DNA of 53,063 bases, from assembly GCA_030148025.1 (NCBI GenBank), contig JASBUG010000042.1:1-53063 (forward strand), written 5' to 3'. Position numbers and translations under genes: made by a program. Positions 9,974 to 17,151 of this stretch are shown here, piece by piece. How positions within the stretch are numbered: the stretch's first letter is position 1; each line of letters begins with the position of its first letter. The notes below the pieces were generated by a model. The model worked only from the letters and a program-made list of their open reading frames with translations, ran no database searches and was not told the DNA's origin. This DNA comes from Flavobacteriaceae bacterium (GTDB lineage: Bacteria > Bacteroidota > Bacteroidia > Flavobacteriales > Flavobacteriaceae).

Positions 9974-9981
9974 CAAATATA
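9974..9981 (-). promoter_or_regulatory. -7 element upstream of the M16 peptidase gene
   Basis: TATATTTG on the minus strand exactly matches TAnnTTTG, 23 bp before the start codon. No convincing -33 TTG was seen at the usual spacing. Confidence 0.5.
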
Positions 9982-10031
9982 ATACTTTGTAGTGTTTTTT
10001 TTACACTATTAACTATAAAAAATATAAGAAT

Positions 10032-10063
10032 AGCGCCTTGATTTTTTTCAAAGTCAAGGCGCT
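10032..10063 (-). terminator. Hairpin downstream of the nirK-ric operon
   Basis: A perfect 10-bp inverted repeat (AGCGCCTTGA / TCAAGGCGCT) with a 12-nt loop lies about 80 bp beyond the ric stop codon. No T-run follows it directly on either strand, so it may be a transcript-end stabiliser rather than a classical intrinsic terminator. Confidence 0.45.
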
Positions 10064-10145
10064 GCTAAAAATTTATTAAAATGTTAAAATAAAATACTAT
10101 ATAATCTCTTTGCTGAACTTAAATCTTAAGCCTACAAATCAATTA

Positions 10146-10859
10146 TTACAATTCTTGTTCTAATAACATTGCTTTTTTATGCAAAATGTTATTCTCTAAA
10201 TGAATATGTGTATGTAAATCTTGTTCAAACTCCTCTAATTTAGCATAAAGAGCTCTAAACGTGTTACATGCATTTTCTGGAGGTGTATAATTATTGGTTA
10301 ATCGTGCTATTTCCTTAAAAATATCTCCAGCTGTGTCATGTTCGGCTTCCATCATAGCTATAGGATTATTTACAGACCCAAATGATGGCGGAATTACATA
10401 TCCTCCTTCTTTTCGTAATTGGAGCATCTTTTTAATGTATGGAAATAATATAATTTCCTCTTTCTTTAAATGAGATGCAAGCTCATTAGCAACATCTGTA
10501 AACAGTTTATTGATTTCAATAACCTCTGAATAATGATGACCATGTACTTTAGCAACCTTATTGGAGTACTGTAAAATAAGTGGTATAGATGCTTCAACAT
10601 AAGTATGATGAATATTTACAATATGATCTATTAAAAAGTCTAAACTCCAGCTATCGTAATCATAAGCTTTGGAAACTTCATTTACCTTAAGCAGGTCTTC
10701 TTTGAGTTTTTGTATATCTAAATTCTTCTTTTCACAAGCTTTCTCTATGGATATGCCTCCTCCACAGCAAAAATCGATACCATATTTTTTAAAAACATGT
10801 GCTGTTTTTATATTTTCTGTAACCACATCGGCTACTGTTCGTTCTTTCATATTTATCAT
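10146..10859 (-). CDS. ric: Iron-sulfur cluster repair di-iron protein (RIC/YtfE/ScdA family)
   Basis: 237 residues. The N-terminal ScdA_N domain has the CCGGG motif at residues 31-35. A hemerythrin-like four-helix domain follows with the expected His/Glu iron ligands: HHTYVE, HLKKEE, MEAEHD and HTHIHLENNILH. RIC proteins restore Fe-S clusters damaged by nitric oxide, in the cytoplasm. It is the last gene of the nirK operon, starting 18 bp after the SCO-like gene, which fits defence against NO made by NirK. A second in-frame ATG three codons in (10850) could equally be the start. Confidence 0.93.
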   Translation of the reverse strand: MINMKERTVADVVTENIKTAHVFKKYGIDFCCGGGISIEKACEKKNLDIQKLKEDLLKVNEVSKAYDYDSWSLDFLIDHIVNIHHTYVEASIPLILQYSNKVAKVHGHHYSEVIEINKLFTDVANELASHLKKEEIILFPYIKKMLQLRKEGGYVIPPSFGSVNNPIAMMEAEHDTAGDIFKEIARLTNNYTPPENACNTFRALYAKLEEFEQDLHTHIHLENNILHKKAMLLEQEL

Positions 10860-10877
10860 AACTTAATTTTTAATTTT

Positions 10878-11492
10878 TTAACTTTTCTTGGCTAACTCAA
10901 GTATTGTTTCAACTGTTTCTTTATTATTTACTCCTAGTCCTTCTTGTTGATGTTTTAAAACCCCATTAGTATCAAATACGCTTATTATGTTTGAATGTGA
11001 AAAATCCATGGGAGAAATTTTTTTATAGTTTACGGCTAAAACAGCTGCAAACTCCCTTGTTGCCTCTTTGGTTCCCCTTAAGAATACCCATTGCTCATTA
11101 TCCATATTATTTTCTTGAGCAAAGTTTTTTAATCGTTCTGGTGTGTCGGTTTCAGGGTCAATACTTACCAGAATGAGTTTTACTTTTTCTTTATCTTTTA
11201 CAGGGATCTGACTTTCAATATTTCTCATATCTGCAACCAATCTTGGACAAGCAGCCTTACAAGTTGTATAGATCATTACCATTACCAAAATATCACCCTG
11301 AAGTTCTTTAAGCTCTATATCCTGATTATTTTGTGTAGTCCAGGTAGAAGGTAAATTATAAATAGACATATCAGAAATAGTGTTTGACGATATTTCTGTA
11401 TCTACTTTTTGTAATACTTTATCAGACTTCTTTTCAACGTTACATGAAACGAAAAGAGTCAGACTTAATATAGTTGTTATTATATTTTTCAT
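10878..11492 (-). CDS. SCO1/SenC-type copper chaperone or thiol-redox lipoprotein
   Basis: A 204-residue lipoprotein (MKNIITTILSLTLFVSC, Cys 17) with a thioredoxin-like fold. The copper-binding signature of SCO proteins is present: CKAAC gives Cys 78 and Cys 82, with the distal His 166 in DFSHSNII. SCO proteins deliver copper to, or reduce thiols of, cuproenzymes; here the obvious client is the copper nitrite reductase two genes upstream. The start at 11492 is chosen because it puts the lipoprotein signal first and removes a 20-bp overlap with the preceding gene; an in-frame ATG at 11519 would add nine residues. Confidence 0.88.
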   Translation of the reverse strand: MKNIITTILSLTLFVSCNVEKKSDKVLQKVDTEISSNTISDMSIYNLPSTWTTQNNQDIELKELQGDILVMVMIYTTCKAACPRLVADMRNIESQIPVKDKEKVKLILVSIDPETDTPERLKNFAQENNMDNEQWVFLRGTKEATREFAAVLAVNYKKISPMDFSHSNIISVFDTNGVLKHQQEGLGVNNKETVETILELAKKS

Positions 11493-11499
11493 TATTGAT

Positions 11500-12285
11500 T
11501 TATTGAGTTTTATCAACATCCTTCACACAGCGAAACCCTAAATTTCTTCCAGAATAATTTGCTTTAATACTTCCTCTGAAAGCATATCGCATAAAGGCCG
11601 CATAATTCATCAAATCAGAAGCACCAACGGCAGCACTACCGCAAAATAGATTGCTGTCTTTATCAACATCTTTTCTTGATTCGCCCGATATTAATACCGA
11701 ATTAAAATCTAATGTCCATTCCCATACCAAACCATGGAGGTCATAAATTCCCCAATAATTTTTAAAAGTAGAGCCAATAGTATTCTTGAATGTTTTTGGT
11801 GTTTCATACCAGCTTAATATCTTTTGATTGTATTCGGGTAAGGTTCGAGCATCTGGCATTGTTTCATTTGCCATAGCAGCGTATTCCCATTCATCAACAG
11901 TTGGCAATCGCTTTCCTTGACATTCACAATAGCTTTTAGCTGCAAACCACGATACATTTGTAATTGGTGACTCAGGAAGAAGATCTTTATTTAGGGATAG
12001 ATCATCTTCCCAATGCACCAAATAGCTATCATCAGAAAAAAGTTTTAAGATTTTCGATCTTTGCCACTTTGGATACTTTTTCACAAAAGCCAAGTATTCA
12101 TGATTAGTTACAGGATATACATCCATTTTAAAATCCTGTACTATAACCATAGAAGAATCTACTCCATAAAGCGGCATAAAACTTCCGCCTTTCACAAGCG
12201 TCATCTCATTATTAGACTGACAATATATAGAGCCAGAATAACTTACTACAGTAATAATTGCCAGAAATCTAAATAATGAAATCAT
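11500..12285 (-). CDS. nirV: NirV-like formylglycine-generating-enzyme (SUMF1) domain protein
   Basis: 261 residues. A hydrophobic export signal ends around residue 22, followed by an FGE-sulfatase domain: MTLVKGGSFMP at the start, PITNVSWFAAKSYCEC and GKRLPTVDEWEYAA in the middle, GLVWEWT, and the terminal LGFRCV. The gene is known as nirV when it accompanies nirK, but its biochemical role there is not settled. The catalytic Cys pair of true formylglycine-generating enzymes could not be identified with confidence. It starts 14 bp after the nirK stop codon, so it is the second gene of the operon. The symbol rests on context. Confidence 0.85.
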   Translation of the reverse strand: MISLFRFLAIITVVSYSGSIYCQSNNEMTLVKGGSFMPLYGVDSSMVIVQDFKMDVYPVTNHEYLAFVKKYPKWQRSKILKLFSDDSYLVHWEDDLSLNKDLLPESPITNVSWFAAKSYCECQGKRLPTVDEWEYAAMANETMPDARTLPEYNQKILSWYETPKTFKNTIGSTFKNYWGIYDLHGLVWEWTLDFNSVLISGESRKDVDKDSNLFCGSAAVGASDLMNYAAFMRYAFRGSIKANYSGRNLGFRCVKDVDKTQ

Positions 12286-12299
12286 GCTTCCATATTTTT

Positions 12300-13772
12300 T
12301 TAGTGACCACTTCTTCTAACCCTTACCATAGCCGGCGTAACTTCTTTTTTAGAATTACCCCAACTGTTATATACATAGGTTAATACATTAGCAACTTCTT
12401 CATCTGTGAGATCTTGTTTGGTCATTACACTATTATATACCACGCCATTCACAGTAATTTCACCAGTTTTACCGTGTAATACAATATCTATAGACCTATT
12501 TACATCTGCATTTAAATAATCTGATTCTGCTAGTGGCGGAAATGCATTCGCAATACCTTGCCCCTCAGCCTGGTGGCACGCAAAGCAAGTTTGCATATAG
12601 GTAGCTTTTCCAAACTCCATTTTCTCAGCTAAAGTTTTTGCTGTTACCACTCCCCGCGATACACCTTCTTCTATAGGCATTTCTTGTATTCCACCACCTT
12701 CAGGCTGGTAAATTCCTTCTTCCTGCATGCCTGAATATATTTTTTCATTTTCCTCACCCTGAACTTTCAACATTCCTAATGCTCCCTTATTAAATGCTCT
12801 AAAAATAGAATGATCTACCAGAATAAATGTACCAGGAACATCGACTCTAAACTCTACTATAGCCGAGCCTCCAGCTGGAACTAAAGTGGTTTGTACATTT
12901 TCATTAATCATATCTCCCCCTTCAACCATAACTTTGTCAAATATTTCACCAATAACATGGAATGAAGACACTAGGTTTGGCCCGCCATTTCCAACAAACA
13001 ATCTTACTGTTTCTCCAACATTAGCAGTAATGGCATTATCTCCAGTCATAGACCCTACACTACCATTAAAAACTACATAATCTGCATCCTCATCAACTGC
13101 TTTTTGCATATCAAAAGGTTGTAACCCACGCTCACCATTTTCTCCTTTTGTATAAAAATCACCTTGCATGACATAATATTCCTTATCAACTGGAGGCAAA
13201 CCTCCTTCTGGTTCAACCAAAATCAAACCGTACATTCCATTAGCGACATGCATTCCTACAGGTGCTGTTGCACAATGGTATACATATAGTCCTGGGTTTA
13301 TAACCTTAAAAGAAAATTGAGCTTCCTTACCAGGAGCTACAAAAGAAGATGTTGCTCCACCTCCTGGACCAGTTACTGCATGCAGGTCAATGTTATGCGG
13401 TAGCTTATTGTCTGGGTGATTCTTTAAATGAAACTCTACTTCGTCTCCAACTCTTGTTCTAATAAAACTACCTGGAACGGTTCCTCCGAAGGTCCAATAC
13501 ACATACTCAACACCATCTGTCATTTCTCCTACCTCTTCAAGAATTTCCATATTCACAATAAGTTTTTTAGCTTTTCTACGACCTACAGGAGTCGGTACGT
13601 TAGGTGGCGCAGTCAATTCTGCAATCATTTCTTTGCTTACTGAAATATCGGCTGCATTTTCAATTGCTTTACTCTCACCATTATTTATGCAAGAATACAA
13701 GGAAAAAAATAACGCTAAAATCATAATATGACATAGCGTTTTAGACTCTAATAGTTTTAGTTTTAGTCTCAT
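12300..13772 (-). CDS. nirK: Copper-containing nitrite reductase with fused C-terminal cytochrome c domain
   Basis: 490 residues, reducing nitrite to nitric oxide. The N-terminus looks like a lipoprotein signal (LYSC, Cys 28). Two cupredoxin domains follow. Type 1 copper ligands are His 126, Cys 167, His 175 and Met 180. Type 2 ligands are His 131 and His 166, with His 321 of the second domain supplied by the adjacent subunit; His 272 is the second-sphere histidine. From about residue 380 there is a class I cytochrome c domain with CFACH (Cys 396, Cys 399, His 400) and Met 450 as probable sixth ligand, so the electron donor is tethered to the enzyme. No NO reductase gene is in the window. It is first in an operon with nirV, an SCO protein and ric, behind a predicted FNR-type site. 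Confidence 0.96.
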   Translation of the reverse strand: MRLKLKLLESKTLCHIMILALFFSLYSCINNGESKAIENAADISVSKEMIAELTAPPNVPTPVGRRKAKKLIVNMEILEEVGEMTDGVEYVYWTFGGTVPGSFIRTRVGDEVEFHLKNHPDNKLPHNIDLHAVTGPGGGATSSFVAPGKEAQFSFKVINPGLYVYHCATAPVGMHVANGMYGLILVEPEGGLPPVDKEYYVMQGDFYTKGENGERGLQPFDMQKAVDEDADYVVFNGSVGSMTGDNAITANVGETVRLFVGNGGPNLVSSFHVIGEIFDKVMVEGGDMINENVQTTLVPAGGSAIVEFRVDVPGTFILVDHSIFRAFNKGALGMLKVQGEENEKIYSGMQEEGIYQPEGGGIQEMPIEEGVSRGVVTAKTLAEKMEFGKATYMQTCFACHQAEGQGIANAFPPLAESDYLNADVNRSIDIVLHGKTGEITVNGVVYNSVMTKQDLTDEEVANVLTYVYNSWGNSKKEVTPAMVRVRRSGH

Positions 13773-13846
13773 GAACGTAATTTTAGTTGATTAATAATGT
13801 TTGAAAATGTTTGATTAATAAAAGATAAAAAAGTCCTTTATTTATC

Positions 13847-13854
13847 AAACATAG
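13847..13854 (-). promoter_or_regulatory. -7 element of the nirK operon promoter
   Basis: TATGTTTG on the minus strand exactly matches TAnnTTTG. It is 75 bp upstream of the nirK start and 16 bp downstream of the palindrome at 13871-13894. Confidence 0.6.
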
Positions 13855-13870
13855 TTTTTAATGAGTAACT

Positions 13871-13894
13871 AAAACATGACATTTATCATGTTTT
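13871..13894 (-). promoter_or_regulatory. Predicted FNR/CRP/NnrR-type operator of the nirK operon
   Basis: A perfect inverted repeat AAAACATGA-N6-TCATGTTTT carries the TGA-N6-TCA core used by many Crp/Fnr-family regulators. Its centre (13882.5) lies about 41 bp upstream of the start expected from the TATGTTTG box, the spacing of a class II activator site. Which regulator binds is unknown; none is encoded in the window. Confidence 0.6.
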
Positions 13895-14094
13895 TAATTT
13901 ATTAATTATCAAAACCTTAAGCTAAAACTATTGCAATTCACAATATATAGTGAAAAAAATCAGCTTTAAACATTTCTATTAATTTATGATTTATCTATAG
14001 GTAAAAAAGCATCATTGATTTCACAAAAATTAAACTATAAACAACCACAAAACCTTTAAACATTGTTAACAAGTTCGATTTTTAAAACTCACAA

Positions 14095-14116
14095 ATAGTT
14101 GTATTTTTACAACTAT
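14095..14116 (+). promoter_or_regulatory. parA promoter -7 element embedded in a perfect palindrome
   Basis: ATAGTTGTA-TTTT-TACAACTAT is a perfect 9-bp inverted repeat 17 bp upstream of the parA ATG. The -7-like TATTTTTA (14102-14109) lies inside it, so a dimeric repressor bound here would block the promoter. It does not match the TGTTnCACGTGnAACA parS consensus. Confidence 0.5.
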
Positions 14117-14133
14117 AAAAACCAAATCATTTA

Positions 14134-14901
14134 ATGGGTAAAATTATTGCAATTGCCAACCAAAAAGGAGGAGTTGGAAAAACTACTACGTCTGTAAATT
14201 TAGCAGCCTCTTTAGGGGTTTTAGAAAAAAAAGTGCTACTTATAGATGCCGATCCTCAAGCCAATGCTACTTCAGGTCTTGGAGTTGATGTAGAAAGTGT
14301 TGAAGTAGGTACCTACCAATTACTTGAACACACATGTTCTGCTGAAGAATGTATCATAGCTTCTAATGCGCCTAATGTAGATATTATTCCTGCACATATA
14401 GACCTTGTAGCTATAGAAATAGAATTAGTAGATAAAGAAGCACGGGAATATATGTTGAAAAAGGCTATAAGTCACTTAAAATCTTCTTACGACTATATTT
14501 TAATTGACTGTGCTCCTTCTCTAGGATTATTAACGCTTAATGCTCTTACTGCATCTGATGCTGTTATTATTCCAATTCAATGCGAGTACTTTGCTTTGGA
14601 AGGTTTAGGCAAACTCTTAAATACTATTAAAAGTGTACAAAAAATACATAACCAAAGCTTAGATATTGAAGGCTTGTTATTAACAATGTACGATTCACGT
14701 TTAAGACTTTCTAATCAGGTAGTAGAAGAAGTACAGAAACATTTTAATGATATGGTTTTTGAAACCATAATTCAACGAAATGTTAGATTAGGTGAAGCGC
14801 CTAGTTATGGAGAAAGTATAATTAATTATGATGTTAGTAGTAAAGGTGCTACTAATTACTTAAGTTTGGCTAAAGAAATCATTAATAAAAACGGAGATTA
14901 A
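14134..14901 (+). CDS. parA: Chromosome-partitioning ATPase ParA (Soj)
   Basis: 255 residues of the MinD/ParA deviant Walker family. KGGVGKTT at 11-18 is the deviant Walker A motif with the signature Lys 11, and IDADPQANAT and DYILIDCAPSLG give the switch and Walker B regions. It binds DNA non-specifically in its ATP dimer form and drives segregation of ParB-parS complexes. The length is typical of chromosomal Soj-type proteins without an N-terminal HTH. It overlaps parB by one base (TAATG), so they are translationally coupled. Confidence 0.96.
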   Translation: MGKIIAIANQKGGVGKTTTSVNLAASLGVLEKKVLLIDADPQANATSGLGVDVESVEVGTYQLLEHTCSAEECIIASNAPNVDIIPAHIDLVAIEIELVDKEAREYMLKKAISHLKSSYDYILIDCAPSLGLLTLNALTASDAVIIPIQCEYFALEGLGKLLNTIKSVQKIHNQSLDIEGLLLTMYDSRLRLSNQVVEEVQKHFNDMVFETIIQRNVRLGEAPSYGESIINYDVSSKGATNYLSLAKEIINKNGD

Positions 14902-15800
14902 TGGCAAAGGCAACAAAAAAACAAGCTTTAGGAAGAGGACTTTCTGCCCTTCTATCTGACCCTTCTAACGATATAAAATCTGCTCAAGATAAAAATGCAG
15001 ATAAAGTTGTTGGGAATATAGTTGAACTAGAGCTTGACGCTATTGAAGTTAATCCTTTTCAGCCACGTACTCAGTTCAATGAAGAATCTTTACGTGAATT
15101 AGCTTCTTCTATTAAAGAGTTAGGTGTTATTCAACCCATAACGGTTAGAAAGATTGCTTTTAACAAATATCAATTAGTTTCTGGTGAACGTCGTTATAGA
15201 GCTTCAAAACTTATAGGTTTAAAAAGTGTCCCTGCTTATATACGTATAGCAAACGATCAAGAATCCTTAGAGATGGCATTGGTTGAAAATATTCAACGCC
15301 AAGATCTAGATCCTATAGAAATTGCCTTATCCTATCAGCGTTTAATTGATGAAATAAAGCTTACGCAAGAGCAAATGAGTGAACGTGTTGGAAAAAAACG
15401 TTCGACAATTGCCAATTACTTACGTCTTTTAAAATTAGACCCTATTATTCAAACAGGAATGAGAGATGGTTTTATATCTATGGGTCATGGGCGCGCTATT
15501 ATTAATATTGAAGATCACGTAGCACAATTAGAAATCTACGAAAAGATATTAACCAATAAATTGTCGGTAAGAGAAACCGAAAAAATTGTTAAGAATTACC
15601 GTGAAAATAAAGAGATATCTGCACCAAAAGAAGTAGAAACTCCAAAATATATCAAAAAAGGTGTAAAGGAGATATCTGAATACTTTGGACATAAAGTAGA
15701 CGTTAAATTAGGTAAGAATGGCAGTGGGAAAATTACAATCCCATTCCATTCTGAAGAAGATTTCAATAGAATAAAAAAACTAGTTCAACGTGCAAAATAA
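14901..15800 (+). CDS. parB: Chromosome-partitioning protein ParB (Spo0J)
   Basis: 299 residues, the normal size for chromosomal ParB. The N-terminus has the LGRGLSALL segment that stimulates ParA. The ParB/Srx CTP-binding domain follows, with NPFQPRTQF and the GERRYRASKL box at about residues 94-103, then ENIQRQDLDPIE and an HTH domain (QEQMSERVGKKRSTIANYLRL) that reads parS, and a C-terminal dimerisation region. It clamps onto parS DNA and works with ParA. Its 3' end overlaps the next gene, which starts with GTG, by 11 bp. Confidence 0.95.
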   Translation: MAKATKKQALGRGLSALLSDPSNDIKSAQDKNADKVVGNIVELELDAIEVNPFQPRTQFNEESLRELASSIKELGVIQPITVRKIAFNKYQLVSGERRYRASKLIGLKSVPAYIRIANDQESLEMALVENIQRQDLDPIEIALSYQRLIDEIKLTQEQMSERVGKKRSTIANYLRLLKLDPIIQTGMRDGFISMGHGRAIINIEDHVAQLEIYEKILTNKLSVRETEKIVKNYRENKEISAPKEVETPKYIKKGVKEISEYFGHKVDVKLGKNGSGKITIPFHSEEDFNRIKKLVQRAK

Positions 15801-16374
15801 ATTTCTTTTTGTTGCTGTATTGTTAATTTTTCCATTTGTAGCTTTTACGCAAAACGACACCAAAGATTCAAAAGGTATCATTGGCGATAAGAATGTTGTA
15901 GTGCGAGATACTGTTAATAGTCGTAAAATAGATCCGCTATCACCATCAAAAGCAGCTTTTTATTCGGCTATACTACCTGGTTTGGGGCAAGCTTACAATA
16001 AAAAATATTGGAAGATCCCGATTGTATATGCCGCATTAGGTACTGGCGTTTATTTCTATATAAGAAATAACGACGATTATAACAGATATCGAGACGCTTA
16101 CAAAAGACGCTTAGCTGGTTTTACTGACGATGAATTCTTTGGAAGGATTTCAGATGATGGACTAAGAAGAGGGCAACGCACATTTAGGAGAAACAAGGAG
16201 CTATCCTTGTTGGTAACTATTGGTATTTATGCTTTAAATATTATTGACGCCAATGTTGATGCCCATCTATTACAATACAATGTAGACGAAAATCTTGCTC
16301 TAAAGCCACACTTTAAGTTTAACGAACTGGACGCTACAACAAATCTGGGACTCACATTAAATTTTAATTTTTAA
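15790..16374 (+). CDS. DUF5683 family membrane protein
   Basis: 194 residues. The start is GTG, overlapping the 3' end of parB by 11 bp; no in-frame ATG follows ahead of the signal sequence, so GTG is the only reasonable start. An N-terminal hydrophobic signal (NKFLFVAVLLIFPFVAF) is followed by the DUF5683 hallmark PLSPSKAAFYSAILPGLGQ, then YNKKYWK and hydrophobic segments. The family is common in Bacteroidota, found near parB and dapB, and has no established function. Its export signal suggests an envelope protein. Tight packing puts it in the parAB-dapB-lepB run. Confidence 0.82.
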   Translation: MQNKFLFVAVLLIFPFVAFTQNDTKDSKGIIGDKNVVVRDTVNSRKIDPLSPSKAAFYSAILPGLGQAYNKKYWKIPIVYAALGTGVYFYIRNNDDYNRYRDAYKRRLAGFTDDEFFGRISDDGLRRGQRTFRRNKELSLLVTIGIYALNIIDANVDAHLLQYNVDENLALKPHFKFNELDATTNLGLTLNFNF

Positions 16375-16378
16375 GACA

Positions 16379-17083
16379 ATGAAAATAGCATTATTGGGCT
16401 ATGGAAGAATGGGAAAAACAATCGAACAGATTGCCTTAAAACGTGGGCATTCAATAGTTCTTAAAATTGACAATCCTAACGACAATTTTGACATAACCGA
16501 AGCCGATGTTGCTATAGATTTTAGTGTTCCTAGTGCTGCAGTTAGCAATATTTCAAACTGCATCAATAATGGTGTTCCTGTAATTTCTGGCACCACAGGA
16601 TGGTTAGATGATTATAATAATATGGTTAAACTAACCAAGGAAAAAAATGGTGCTTTTATTTATGCTTCAAACTTTAGCTTGGGTGTCAATATTTTTTTTG
16701 AATTGAATAAGCAACTTGCAAAAATGATGGCTAACCTATCGCAATATAATGTCGATCTGGAAGAAATTCACCATACACAAAAACTCGATGCTCCAAGTGG
16801 TACAGCAATCACCCTTGCTGAAGGTATTATAGAAAACACCCATTATAACTCTTGGGATTTGGACTCTGCAAATACTAAAGATGTCATTGCCATTAAAGCC
16901 AAGCGTATAGAGAATGTTCCCGGAACTCATTACGTAAACTATACATCTAATGTAGATACTATTAACATATCTCATACAGCCCATAACAGACAAGGCTTTG
17001 CTTTAGGTGCTGTGGTCGCTGCCGAGTGGATTATTGGTAAAACTGGTGTTTTTACGATGAATGATGTGTTAAATATTGGTTAA
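16379..17083 (+). CDS. dapB: 4-hydroxy-tetrahydrodipicolinate reductase
   Basis: 234 residues. The N-terminal Rossmann fold has GYGRMGKTIE at about 7-16, the substrate domain contains the family signature EIHHTQKLDAPSGTA, and SGTTGW and ASNFSLGVN are also present. The enzyme reduces the cyclic lysine/diaminopimelate intermediate with NAD(P)H, feeding lysine and peptidoglycan synthesis. The length is on the short side, as is common in Bacteroidota. It starts 4 bp after the DUF5683 gene. A small hairpin lies just past its stop codon. Confidence 0.95.
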   Translation: MKIALLGYGRMGKTIEQIALKRGHSIVLKIDNPNDNFDITEADVAIDFSVPSAAVSNISNCINNGVPVISGTTGWLDDYNNMVKLTKEKNGAFIYASNFSLGVNIFFELNKQLAKMMANLSQYNVDLEEIHHTQKLDAPSGTAITLAEGIIENTHYNSWDLDSANTKDVIAIKAKRIENVPGTHYVNYTSNVDTINISHTAHNRQGFALGAVVAAEWIIGKTGVFTMNDVLNIG

Positions 17084-17084
17084 G

Positions 17085-17106
17085 ATGTGTTATTATTGTA
17101 ACACAT
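17085..17106. repeat. Small hairpin between dapB and lepB
   Basis: A perfect 8-bp inverted repeat ATGTGTTA-TTATTG-TAACACAT begins two bases after the dapB stop codon. There is no T-run, so it is not a standard terminator; it could be an operator for lepB or an mRNA processing or stability element. Confidence 0.35.
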
Positions 17107-17151
17107 ACAACCGCTTAAGTACAAACTAACTAATAATTAAAAGCTACAATT

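Larger units (their letters stand above)
13773..14133. other. 361-bp divergent intergenic region between nirK and parA
   Basis: No gene is seen here. From the nirK side it contains a TATGTTTG -7 box, a 24-bp TGA-N6-TCA palindrome, an AT-rich stretch, the 14-mer ATTGTTAACAAGTT (14062-14075, repeated at 24979), and a perfect 9-bp-arm palindrome next to parA. No DnaA-box cluster was found, so I do not call it an origin. Confidence 0.6.

Noticed and set aside
13773..14133. Replication origin next to parAB
   Set aside because: No DnaA-box cluster, no dnaA, and no clear AT-unwinding module beyond ordinary AT-richness; the gap is explained by two promoters.
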